From Novosphingobium sp. (GTDB lineage: Bacteria > Pseudomonadota > Alphaproteobacteria > Sphingomonadales > Sphingomonadaceae): 24,804 nucleotides of DNA. The notes under the pieces were generated by a model. That model searched no databases and had not been told where the DNA came from. It worked only from the letters and a program-made list of their open reading frames with translations. The translations under genes and the position numbers were made by a program. This document shows positions 7,354 to 15,154 of the stretch, piece after piece (position 1 is the stretch's first letter; every line of letters begins with the position of its first letter). The stretch lies in NCBI GenBank assembly GCA_020853995.1, contig JADYXV010000065.1:1-24804 (forward strand), in the 5' to 3' direction.

Positions 7354-10300
7354 ATGGTTAAATCTGTTCCCTTCGCCCGCTTCGCACCCGCAATTGCCAC
7401 ACCCCCGGACTTGCGCCGCGCCATCACCGCGGCAACACGCCGTGCAGAAGCCGATTGCGTTCAGGCCTTGCTGCCCGAGGCGACCCTGCATCCGCAAAAC
7501 ACCAATTCAGCGCAAAAACTGGCGCGCCAACTGGTCAAGGCATTGCGCAACAAGCCCCAGGGAAGCGGCGTAGAGCAGCTGGTGCAGGAATACGCCTTGT
7601 CCACACAGGAAGGCATCGCATTGATGTGCCTTGCCGAAGCGCTGTTGCGCATCCCGGACAATGCCACGCGCGATGACCTGATCCGCGACAAGATTTCCGG
7701 CGGAGACTGGCTGGCACACACCGGCAGTGACCGCTCGTTGTTTGTAAACGCCGCCACATGGGGGCTGGTCGTGACCGGCAAGCTGACCGCAAGCGTCGAT
7801 GATCCCGGCCTTGGCAGCGCCTTGACCCGCCTGCTGGCCCGCGCCGGCGAACCCGTAATCCGGCGGGGCGTCGATCTGGCAATGCGCCTGATGGGCGAAC
7901 AGTTCGTGCGCGGCGAAACCATTGCCGAAGCACTCAAACGCGCCCGCCCGCTGGAGGCACGCGGCTTCAGCTACAGCTACGACATGCTGGGCGAAGCCGC
8001 GATGACGGCCGATGACGCCGCCCGATATTTCACAGACTACGAAACCGCCATCCATGCCATCGGCGAAGCGTCGGCGGGGCGTGGCATTTATGCAGGCCCC
8101 GGCATTTCGATCAAGTTGTCAGCCTTGCACCCGCGCTACGCCCGGTCCCAGCAGGCCCGTGTCATGGCAGAACTGCTGCCGCGCGTAAAAGTGCTGGCCT
8201 TGCTTGCCATGCGCTATGACATCGGCCTCAACATCGATGCCGAGGAATCCGACCGGCTGGAATTGTCGCTTGATCTGCTCGAAGCTCTGGCCACAGACCC
8301 CGAACTTGCCGGTTGGAACGGGCTTGGTTTTGTAGTGCAGGCCTATGGCAAGCGTTGCCCGATGGTGATCGACTGGATCATCGATCTTGCCCGCCGTTCA
8401 GGCCGCCGCATCATGGTGCGCCTGGTCAAAGGCGCCTATTGGGACGCCGAGATAAAACGGGCGCAAGTGGACGGACAGACCGATTTCCCCGTCTACACCC
8501 GCAAGGCACACACCGATCTCGCCTATATCGCTTGCGCCCGCCGCCTTCTGGCCGCGCAGCACACCGTATTTCCGCAATTTGCCACGCATAACGCCCAGAC
8601 TCTGGCAACGATCTATCGCATGGCCGGGCCGGACTTCACGCTTGGCACTTATGAATTCCAGTGCCTCCACGGCATGGGTGAAGCGCTCTATGACGAAGTC
8701 GTAGGACCGGACAAACTTGACCGTCCATGCCGCATCTATGCACCGGTCGGCACGCATGAAACGCTGCTGGCCTATCTGGTGCGCCGCTTGCTGGAAAATG
8801 GCGCAAATTCCTCCTTCGTCAACCGCATCGCCAATCCTGATGTTGCGGTGGAAGACATCATCGCCGATCCTGTTGCGGACATTGCCGCTTCTGCAAATCC
8901 CGGCGCGCCCCATCCGCTGATCGCTTTGCCGCCCGCGATTTACCCGCACCGCCGCAACAGCATCGGCCTTGATCTGGCAAACGAACACACCCTTGGCGAA
9001 CTGGCGACACGCTTTTGCGCGGTGTCCAGCCTTATGCGCCATGCCGTGCCCAGCGCCGAATTGCCTGCCGCTCCCCCGCGTGCAGTGCGCAATCCTGCCA
9101 ATCACGCAGATGTTGTCGGCATGGTCAGCGAAGCCCTGCCCCACGCCGCGGCAACAGCGGCAAGCATCGCCGCTGCATCGCGCTGGAGCCAGGCCCCGGT
9201 TGCCGCACGCGCCATCATTCTTGAACGCGCTGCCGATGCCATGCAGGCAGCCATGCCGGAACTTATCGCGCTGATCGTGCGCGAAGCCGGAAAGTCCGCC
9301 GCCAACGCAATCGCCGAAGTGCGCGAGGCCATTGATTTTCTGCGCTATTACGCCACGCAGGCCCCGGTTCTCGCCGGATCGCAACCGCGCGGTGTCGCGC
9401 TGTGCATCAGCCCGTGGAACTTCCCGCTGGCCATTTTCACTGGACAAGTGGCCGCCGCGCTGATGGCAGGCAATCCGGTCCTTGCCAAACCAGCCGAAGA
9501 AACCCCGCTCATCGCATCCGAAGCCGTCCGCATCCTGCACGAAGCCGGTGTCCCCGACGATGCCCTCATCTTCCTGCCCGGCGATGGCGCAATCGGCGCA
9601 GCGCTGGTCGCCGCGCCCGAGGTGACCGCTGTCCTGTTCACCGGATCAACCGAAGTTGGCCGCCTGATCCAGCGCCAGCTTGCCACACGCCTTTCCGCTC
9701 AAGGCCGCCCGATCCCGCTGATTGCCGAAACCGGCGGCCAGAACGCGATGATCGTCGACAGTTCGGCCCTGGCCGAACAAGTAGTGGCCGATGTCATCGC
9801 CTCTGCATTCGACAGCGCAGGTCAGCGTTGTTCGGCATTGCGCGTGTTGTGCCTTCAAGAAGACGTGGCCGATCACATCCTCACCATGCTCAAAGGCGCG
9901 CTGGCAGAATTGGAGGTCGGCCCCACCGATCAGCTCAGCGCCGACATCGGCCCGGTCATCACGGCCGAAGCGCGCGACGCAATCGAAGCCCACGTCGCAG
10001 ATCTTCGCGCCAAAGGCTGTCCGGTCCATCGCCTGCCACCGGGCGTGCACACCGCGACAGGCACTTTCGTTGTCCCCACGATCATCGAAATGGCCGATCC
10101 CGCCATGCTCACCCGCGAGGTTTTCGGACCCGTCCTCCATGTCATCCGCTTTGCCCGCACCGGTCTTGATGCCTTGGTCGGTCAGATCAACGCCTGGGGT
10201 TATGGCCTGACATTCGGCCTGCACACGCGGCTGGATGAAACCATTACCCGTATCACAACCAGGATTTCGGCTGGCAATATCTATGTAAACCGCAACGTGA

Positions 10301-10797
10301 TCGGCGCGATTGTCGGCGTGCAGCCGTTTGGCGGCCACGGCCTGTCCGGCACCGGTCCAAAAGCGGGCGGCCCGCTCTATCTGCGGCGTCTGGTGAGCAG
10401 CGCACCGTCGGCACCTGCCATCACCTTAAGCGAAACCGAATTGGCCGGGCCGGTGGGCGAACGCAACATCCATGCAACCCGCCCGGTTGGATGTGTGCTG
10501 ATCGCAGCGCAGAAACAGGACACGCTCGAAGCACTGGCAAAGCGCGTCGCATCGCTTGGCGGCACGCCCGTCATTGCCAATCCGGGCTGGCAAAGCACTG
10601 GCCCCTACACACTCGCGCTTGTCGATGGTGATACGGCCTTCACGTTGGCCATTGCCCGGGCCATAGCCGCGCTGGATGGCCCGATTGTTCCGGTGCTGTG
10701 CCCGGCTGATGATGACGCCATGCTGGTCAGCGAAGTCTCGATCTCGATCAACACGACCGCAGCGGGCGGCAACGCCAGTCTGATGGCGATGGCCTGA
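7354..10797 (+). CDS. putA: bifunctional proline dehydrogenase / L-glutamate gamma-semialdehyde dehydrogenase
   Basis: 1147 aa from the ATG at 7354. It oxidises proline to glutamate, using FAD in the first step and NAD+ in the second. The N-terminal alpha-helical arm leads into a PRODH barrel (about 200-490) with SYDMLGEAA, RLVKGAYWD near residue 355, EFQCLHGMGE and APVGTHETLLAYLVRRLLENGA (shortened here to its two ends: APVGTHE and RRLLENGA). The P5C dehydrogenase domain (about 590-1030) shows SPWNFPLA, FTGSTEVG, catalytic Glu792 (ETGGQN) and Cys826 (GQRCSA), and PFGGHGLSGTGPKAGG. A C-terminal domain ends in NTTAAGGNASLM. The ribbon-helix-helix DNA-binding domain of enteric PutA is absent, which fits control by the divergent Lrp regulator. 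In-frame TTG 7324 and ATG 7339 are alternative starts; no site has a good Shine-Dalgarno. Confidence 0.96.
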   Translation: MVKSVPFARFAPAIATPPDLRRAITAATRRAEADCVQALLPEATLHPQNTNSAQKLARQLVKALRNKPQGSGVEQLVQEYALSTQEGIALMCLAEALLRIPDNATRDDLIRDKISGGDWLAHTGSDRSLFVNAATWGLVVTGKLTASVDDPGLGSALTRLLARAGEPVIRRGVDLAMRLMGEQFVRGETIAEALKRARPLEARGFSYSYDMLGEAAMTADDAARYFTDYETAIHAIGEASAGRGIYAGPGISIKLSALHPRYARSQQARVMAELLPRVKVLALLAMRYDIGLNIDAEESDRLELSLDLLEALATDPELAGWNGLGFVVQAYGKRCPMVIDWIIDLARRSGRRIMVRLVKGAYWDAEIKRAQVDGQTDFPVYTRKAHTDLAYIACARRLLAAQHTVFPQFATHNAQTLATIYRMAGPDFTLGTYEFQCLHGMGEALYDEVVGPDKLDRPCRIYAPVGTHETLLAYLVRRLLENGANSSFVNRIANPDVAVEDIIADPVADIAASANPGAPHPLIALPPAIYPHRRNSIGLDLANEHTLGELATRFCAVSSLMRHAVPSAELPAAPPRAVRNPANHADVVGMVSEALPHAAATAASIAAASRWSQAPVAARAIILERAADAMQAAMPELIALIVREAGKSAANAIAEVREAIDFLRYYATQAPVLAGSQPRGVALCISPWNFPLAIFTGQVAAALMAGNPVLAKPAEETPLIASEAVRILHEAGVPDDALIFLPGDGAIGAALVAAPEVTAVLFTGSTEVGRLIQRQLATRLSAQGRPIPLIAETGGQNAMIVDSSALAEQVVADVIASAFDSAGQRCSALRVLCLQEDVADHILTMLKGALAELEVGPTDQLSADIGPVITAEARDAIEAHVADLRAKGCPVHRLPPGVHTATGTFVVPTIIEMADPAMLTREVFGPVLHVIRFARTGLDALVGQINAWGYGLTFGLHTRLDETITRITTRISAGNIYVNRNVIGAIVGVQPFGGHGLSGTGPKAGGPLYLRRLVSSAPSAPAITLSETELAGPVGERNIHATRPVGCVLIAAQKQDTLEALAKRVASLGGTPVIANPGWQSTGPYTLALVDGDTAFTLAIARAIAALDGPIVPVLCPADDDAMLVSEVSISINTTAAGGNASLMAMA

Positions 10798-10802
10798 CAA
10801 TA

Positions 10803-10859
10803 GAAAAACGGGGGTGTTGGGAAAAACGGGGGTATTGGCCGCTGTAGCCAACACCCCCG
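10803..10859 (+). repeat. tandem 18-base repeat plus complementary arm after putA (possible terminator or RNA switch)
   Basis: Two adjacent copies of GAAAAACGGGGGTGTTGG (10803-10820 and 10821-10838, 17 of 18 identical) start a few bases after the putA stop. A single complementary arm CCAACACCCCCG (10848-10859) follows. It pairs perfectly over 12 bases with copy 1, or over 11 of 12 bases (one A-C mismatch) with copy 2 across a 9-base loop. The hairpins are mutually exclusive. No U-tract follows, so a standard intrinsic terminator is doubtful; RNA 3'-end protection or a duplicated terminator arm are alternatives. From 10860 to the tRNA I see no gene. Confidence 0.75.
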
Positions 10860-11033
10860 CCAAGGACCATGCGTCTCATCCTGCCCTAACAACGACAGAC
10901 TGCGTTGGTAGTTTCCGAAGGCGCAGAAAAAGTTGTGCGGAAAAGACCAGCGCCCACGCAAAACCGCATATCGCAAAAATGAGGCTACCGATTGCCCACT
11001 GCCTGAGGCTTCAAGCCATTCAGGGTGGGGAGA

Positions 11034-11120
11034 TGGTGCGGTCGAGAAGACTCGAACTTCCACGGGCTTTCGCCCACAACGACCTCAACGTTGCGCGTCT
11101 ACCAATTCCGCCACGACCGC
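11034..11120 (-). tRNA. tRNA-Leu (anticodon GAG)
   Basis: 87 bases including an encoded CCA. The acceptor stem GCGGTCG pairs with CGACCGC, followed by discriminator A and CCA. The anticodon arm is CAACG-TTGAGGT-CGTTG, giving anticodon GAG, which reads CTC/CTT leucine codons. A long variable arm (GGGCGAAAGCCC) marks it as class II, and the T arm carries GTTCGAGTC. The D arm contains GGTAGAC. All stems close, so the gene looks functional. Confidence 0.97.
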
Positions 11121-11143
11121 ATAATCATACAGAGTGCCGGACC

Positions 11144-11173
11144 GAAGAAAGGCTCCCTGTGGGGGGTAGGAGC
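11144..11173 (-). terminator. weak intrinsic terminator candidate downstream of the zinc-finger gene
   Basis: On the minus strand GCTCC (11169-11173) pairs with GGAGC (11152-11156) across a C-rich loop and is followed by CTTTCTTC. The stem is short and the T-tract interrupted. It lies between the zinc-finger gene and the tRNA on the same strand. Confidence 0.35.
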
Positions 11174-11240
11174 GCGCCACTAGCAAACAGGTTTGAAGGG
11201 CGCAACAACCATCGGAAGTTTTTTATGCCCAGCCTGTCAT

Positions 11241-12083
11241 TTAATCAGGCTTCCAGCCGATCTCGGCCACTTTGGCGCTTTTCGGCACGTCGGTTACAGC
11301 GGCATTGATCGTCACGCTTTCACCGGGCGCAAGCTCATCTTGCGGTGCAGGAACTTCCCAGGTTTTCACAACCTTGTCACGCGAATCGCGTAAAACGATC
11401 AGGATGGCGGGGATTGCGCGCACATCCTTGCCCACATTGCTGACCGTACCGCTTGCGCCGAAGTATTCGGTGCCGTTGGGCAACTGGCGCCGATCCTGCT
11501 TTTCGGGCGGGAACGACAATTCCAGATCGGGCCGATCCGCACCGAACGTCTGGCCTGCACCAGGCAGCCACTGCGGCACGCCAAAATGCCACAAGGCCGC
11601 ACCAAGCCCCATGATCGACAGCGCAAATATCACGGCTGCAATGGTCCACAGCTTCGCCGGATTGCGGCGTGGACGGAACGGCGGTTCATGTTCGAACGGC
11701 GAAGGACCATCTTCAGGCTCAAAGTCCTGCGACCGGCGCACAGCACGCGGGATGGACGGAGGCGTCGGCGGTTCGTCCGCATCCGACCAGTGTGAAACAC
11801 CGGCTTCTGCCACAGGCTGCGGTGCAGCAGCCATCACGACAGCAGGGTTAACCACCGGCTGTTGCGTTTGCGCAAGGGGCTGCGCGGAGGGTGCTTTTAC
11901 GCCCCCCCCAACATCAGCGCCAACATCCGCGTCAGCCGTCACCACCGGCCGTTCGGCAAGCGCCGGACCGTTCTGGAACCAGGAATGGCGGCACTTGGCG
12001 CACCGCACCGTGCGCCCATCCACACCGATAGCGGTGTCAGGGACGACATAGCGCGTCGAGCAGGCGGGGCACGCAATGATCAT
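11241..12083 (-). CDS. MJ0042-type zinc-finger membrane protein, ZitP-like
   Basis: 280 aa from the ATG at 12083, chosen because it places the zinc finger at the N-terminus. The finger uses Cys5, Cys8 (CPAC) and Cys28, Cys31 (CAKC), with Arg24 and Trp35 conserved. A Pro/Ala-rich, disordered-looking linker spans about 40-143. One membrane helix follows at about 145-166 (LWTIAAVIFALSIMGLGAAL), then a beta-rich C-terminal domain with the DUF3426 look. This order of parts is that of ZitP, the PopZ-binding polar protein of Caulobacter. Orientation would place the finger in the cytoplasm and the C-terminal domain in the periplasm. It is divergent from ftsE-ftsX across 149 bases. Function in this organism is inferred; the gene could be a paralogue with a different partner. 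Confidence 0.75.
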   Translation of the reverse strand: MIIACPACSTRYVVPDTAIGVDGRTVRCAKCRHSWFQNGPALAERPVVTADADVGADVGGGVKAPSAQPLAQTQQPVVNPAVVMAAAPQPVAEAGVSHWSDADEPPTPPSIPRAVRRSQDFEPEDGPSPFEHEPPFRPRRNPAKLWTIAAVIFALSIMGLGAALWHFGVPQWLPGAGQTFGADRPDLELSFPPEKQDRRQLPNGTEYFGASGTVSNVGKDVRAIPAILIVLRDSRDKVVKTWEVPAPQDELAPGESVTINAAVTDVPKSAKVAEIGWKPD

Positions 12084-12232
12084 AACGATGGTAAAGCATG
12101 CCCTTGCCGCAAGAAACAATAGCAACAACCCCTAAGAAACGCTTTCATGGCCTTTTTTCCACATCGATTGCCGCGTATAGCTGTTTTGGGCGCAACCAAG
12201 TGCCCGCAACAACCGGATACAGTCTTCTGCAC

Positions 12233-12982
12233 ATGAACAAGCCCGATGATGCAGAGATTGTCCATTTCGACAATGTCGGCCTGCGCTACGGCACAGGCAA
12301 AGAGGTGCTGACCGATGTCAGTTTCACCCTGTTTTCCGGGCGTTTTTATTTCCTGACCGGCGCATCGGGCGCGGGCAAGACCAGCTTGCTCAAACTGCTG
12401 TATCTGGCGCAGCGCCCCTCGCGCGGGCTTATCCGCATGTTCGGAACCGATGCCATCACCCTGCCGCGCGAACGCCTGCCCGGCTTCCGCCGCCGCCTTG
12501 GCGTGGTGTTTCAGGACTTCCGTCTGGTCCAGCACCTTTCGGCCTTCGATAATGTCGCACTGCCCTTGCGCGTGGCGGGCGTGCCCGAAAAGGACATCGT
12601 CCGCCCGGTCACGGAAATGCTCGAATGGGTCGGCCTTGGTGATCGCAGCCACGCCCGTCCCGCGACCCTTTCAGGCGGAGAGCAACAGCGCGTCGCCATC
12701 GCCCGCGCTGTCATCGGCCGCCCGGATATGCTGATCGCGGATGAGCCGACCGGAAACGTCGATCCTGACATGGCAGAAAAGCTGCTGCGCCTGTTCGAAG
12801 CGCTCAACCGACTGGGCACTACCGTTGTCGTTGCCACGCACGATATCCATTTGATCCAGAAGATGCCTGATTCGCTGATAATGCGGCTGGATAAAGGCCG
12901 CTTGTCCGATCCCACCGGTGCGCTGCGCTATCCGCCGCGCAGTGGTGCTGCGCCATCGCGCCCTGAACTGCCCCGCTTATGA
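12233..12982 (+). CDS. ftsE: cell division ATP-binding protein FtsE
   Basis: 249 aa from the ATG at 12233. ABC-type ATPase with Walker A GASGAGKT (43-50), Q-loop VFQDF near 94, signature LSGGEQQRVAIARA (147-160), Walker B MLIADEPTGNVD (166-177) and H-loop His203. The DEPTGNVD form and the following ftsX gene distinguish it from LolD or other exporters. FtsE with FtsX forms the division-site complex that controls peptidoglycan hydrolases. An open frame extends upstream to 12098 but without family similarity. The Shine-Dalgarno is weak. The C-terminus is about 20 residues longer than in enteric FtsE. It overlaps ftsX by 4 bases. Confidence 0.93.
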   Translation: MNKPDDAEIVHFDNVGLRYGTGKEVLTDVSFTLFSGRFYFLTGASGAGKTSLLKLLYLAQRPSRGLIRMFGTDAITLPRERLPGFRRRLGVVFQDFRLVQHLSAFDNVALPLRVAGVPEKDIVRPVTEMLEWVGLGDRSHARPATLSGGEQQRVAIARAVIGRPDMLIADEPTGNVDPDMAEKLLRLFEALNRLGTTVVVATHDIHLIQKMPDSLIMRLDKGRLSDPTGALRYPPRSGAAPSRPELPRL

Positions 12983-13914
12983 GCATGCTTCCTGCCGCAC
13001 TCGAAGCCTTTCAGGGCGAATGGCGCGAACGGGCCAGCGCCGAAAGCCGGCTGCTGCCGCAGGGCAAGCTGTCAGGGCCGATGCCGTGGGTCATTGCCAT
13101 CATGATCGGCCTGACCGTTGTCGCCACCGCCAGCGGCCTTGCCTTGCGCAATACCGCCCGCGTTGCCAGCGCCGATGTTTCCGGCGGCGTTACGGTACAG
13201 ATCGTCCACGGTGCCCCGCGCGAACGCGACCGGCAGGCGCAGGCCGCGCTTGCCAGCGTTCAAAGCGCACCAGGCGTATTATCGGCACGGCTGGTACCGC
13301 AGGCTGAACTGGATGCCCTGGTTGAACCGTGGCTTGGCACCAATGCAGGGGACGATATCAACGCCCTGCCCGTTCCGGCGTTGATCGATGTGCGGCTGTC
13401 CGATGCCGCCAATGACTCACAGCTTGAATCGTTGCGCACCCGCCTGAAATCGTCCGCACCTGCTGCGCGGATCGATGCACAGGCCACCTGGCTCGCCCCG
13501 GTCTTCGAAGCCATTGGCGGCCTGCAGTGGCTGGCAGGCGGCCTGATCGCGCTATTGGCCTTTGCCACGGTTGCCACGGTGTTGCTGGCATCACGCAATG
13601 CGCTTGGCAATCATCGCAGTACCATCGAGATCGTCCACATGCTCGGCGGCACGGACACGCAAATCGCGCGCATCTTTCAACGTTCTATGGCGGTTGATGC
13701 GGCGGCGGGCGGGATCGGCGGGCTGCTTTTGGGACTGGTCGCCATTTCGCTGCTCGGCCATCAATTTGCCGCACTCGGCTCCGGCATGATGACATCGGTC
13801 GGGCTTGGCTTTTCAGATTGGCTGGTCATCTGCTGCATCCCGCTGGCCGGAGTCCTGCTTGCGGTTGTCACCGCGCGTCTTACTGTTTTAAGCGCACTGC
13901 GGGGCATGTTGTGA
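12979..13914 (+). CDS. ftsX: cell division protein FtsX
   Basis: 311 aa, the membrane partner of FtsE. A cytoplasmic N-terminus (1-35) is followed by TM1 at about 36-57 and a large periplasmic domain (about 60-180) that in the family contacts amidase activators. Three more helices lie near 184-205, 236-260 and 280-300. The cytoplasmic segment between TM2 and TM3, HMLGGTDTQIARIFQ, is the typical FtsX coupling region. The ATG overlaps the ftsE stop (ATGA), and the TGA overlaps the next gene's GTG (GTGA). Confidence 0.92.
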   Translation: MSMLPAALEAFQGEWRERASAESRLLPQGKLSGPMPWVIAIMIGLTVVATASGLALRNTARVASADVSGGVTVQIVHGAPRERDRQAQAALASVQSAPGVLSARLVPQAELDALVEPWLGTNAGDDINALPVPALIDVRLSDAANDSQLESLRTRLKSSAPAARIDAQATWLAPVFEAIGGLQWLAGGLIALLAFATVATVLLASRNALGNHRSTIEIVHMLGGTDTQIARIFQRSMAVDAAAGGIGGLLLGLVAISLLGHQFAALGSGMMTSVGLGFSDWLVICCIPLAGVLLAVVTARLTVLSALRGML

Positions 13915-14459
13915 CCCAGCGCGGCATCTTCCGCCGGTTGTTTTCGCTGCTTTTGCTGGCGTGGGCGCTGGGCTTCATCTGGTTCGCCATCTATCTGCCC
14001 CGCCCCGCCACTGAACCCGTCCGCACCGATGGCATCGTCGCGCTTACCGGCGGCGGAGGCCGCATCCCCCATGCCCTTCGCTTGCTTGAGCGCCGCACCG
14101 CCAAACGCCTGCTGGTTTCCGGCGTTGACCGTGAAGTGCGCCCGCGCGAATTCGCCGTTGAATATAAAGTCAAACCTGCGCTGATGGCCTGCTGCATCAC
14201 GCTGGGTTATGATGCCGTCGATACCCGGTCGAACGCGCTGGAAACCGCGCGCTGGATAGCGGACAACAAGCTTAAATCGGTCCGAGTAGTCACAACCGAC
14301 TGGCACATGCGCCGCGCCATTTTCGATATCGCCGAAGAAGCGCCCGAAGGCACCGTCATCGTCCAGGATGCAGTCGTCTCGCGCCCCAGTTTCCGCATTC
14401 TGTTTCTTGAATACAACAAGCTGGTGGCCCGGCTGCTGGCATGGGCAATAGGCTGGTAA
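13911..14459 (+). CDS. DUF218 (YdcF/SanA/ElyC-like) membrane-anchored protein
   Basis: 182 aa from a GTG that overlaps the ftsX stop by 4 bases. One N-terminal helix (about residues 9-28, RLFSLLLLAWALGFIWFA) anchors a DUF218 domain. Family motifs are GIVALTGGGGRI (41-52), the TRSNALETA segment corresponding to the usual S-x-NT-x-EN site, and VTTDWHMRRA (127-136). Members such as SanA and ElyC act in envelope integrity and lipid-carrier metabolism, but the biochemical activity is not established for this branch. The position between ftsEX and plsC fits an envelope role. Longer starts inside ftsX are unlikely. Confidence 0.85.
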   Translation: MTQRGIFRRLFSLLLLAWALGFIWFAIYLPRPATEPVRTDGIVALTGGGGRIPHALRLLERRTAKRLLVSGVDREVRPREFAVEYKVKPALMACCITLGYDAVDTRSNALETARWIADNKLKSVRVVTTDWHMRRAIFDIAEEAPEGTVIVQDAVVSRPSFRILFLEYNKLVARLLAWAIGW

Positions 14460-15154
14460 TGATCCGCAAATTGATGTCTGCCTTGCGCAGCCTTGTATTC
14501 TACGCCGTGTTTTACGCAGGCTCTGTGCCTTATGTGCTTGGCGCATTGGCACTGATGAACGTGTCTGTACCCAAGTTTCGCTGGGTCGTGCGCGAATGGA
14601 GCCACTGGCACCGGCTGTGCTGCCACTATCTCCTTGGGATCAGGGTGGAACTGGAAAACCCCGTCTTCCGCCCCGGCGTTCTTTATGCCGTAAAGCACGA
14701 AGCGTTTTTCGAAGCCATCGACATGCCCTGGCTGTTCCTCAACCCCGTGGTATTTGCCAAGGCCGAACTCTTGCGCATCCCCGGTTGGGGGCCAGCCGGC
14801 GCGCGTTTCGGCCTGATCGGGGTGGATCGTGACGGCGGCGCAAAGGCTTTGCGGACAATGCTTGCCGAGGCGCGCCAGCGCATTGCCGAAGGCCGCCCGC
14901 TGGTGATCTTCCCCGAAGGCACGCGTATCCCCCACGGCGAGCGCCGCGAACTCCAGTCCGGGTTTGCCGGGATCTACAAGCTGCTCGGCCTGCCGGTCAT
15001 ACCTGTGGCGGTCGATACCGGTGCACTTTACCATCGCCGCTGGAAACAAGCAGGCACCGTCCGTTACCGCTTCGGCAACGAGATCCCCCCCGGCCTGCCG
15101 CGCGAGGAAATCGAAGCGCGCGTCGAAGCTGCAATCAACGCTTTGAATGGATAA
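14459..15154 (+). CDS. plsC: 1-acyl-sn-glycerol-3-phosphate acyltransferase
   Basis: 231 aa from the ATG that shares one base with the preceding stop (TAATG); an in-frame ATG at 14441 would add six residues. The lysophosphatidic acid acyltransferase motifs are present: KHEAFFE at 79-85 (the HX4D motif as HX4E, His80/Glu85), KAELLRIPGWG (101-111) and FPEGTR (151-156). N-terminal hydrophobic segments anchor it to the inner membrane. It makes phosphatidic acid in phospholipid synthesis. The HX4E form is known to me from alphaproteobacterial homologues and is probably active. It overlaps the downstream transporter by 8 bases. Confidence 0.9.
   Translation: MIRKLMSALRSLVFYAVFYAGSVPYVLGALALMNVSVPKFRWVVREWSHWHRLCCHYLLGIRVELENPVFRPGVLYAVKHEAFFEAIDMPWLFLNPVVFAKAELLRIPGWGPAGARFGLIGVDRDGGAKALRTMLAEARQRIAEGRPLVIFPEGTRIPHGERRELQSGFAGIYKLLGLPVIPVAVDTGALYHRRWKQAGTVRYRFGNEIPPGLPREEIEARVEAAINALNG

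Noticed and set aside
8398..9540. 380-codon minus-strand frame inside putA
   Set aside because: Antisense to the PRODH and P5CDH domains; low-complexity composition and no family features.
12098..12232. 45-residue N-terminal extension of FtsE
   Set aside because: The extra residues show no ABC similarity; ATG 12233 gives the normal family N-terminus.
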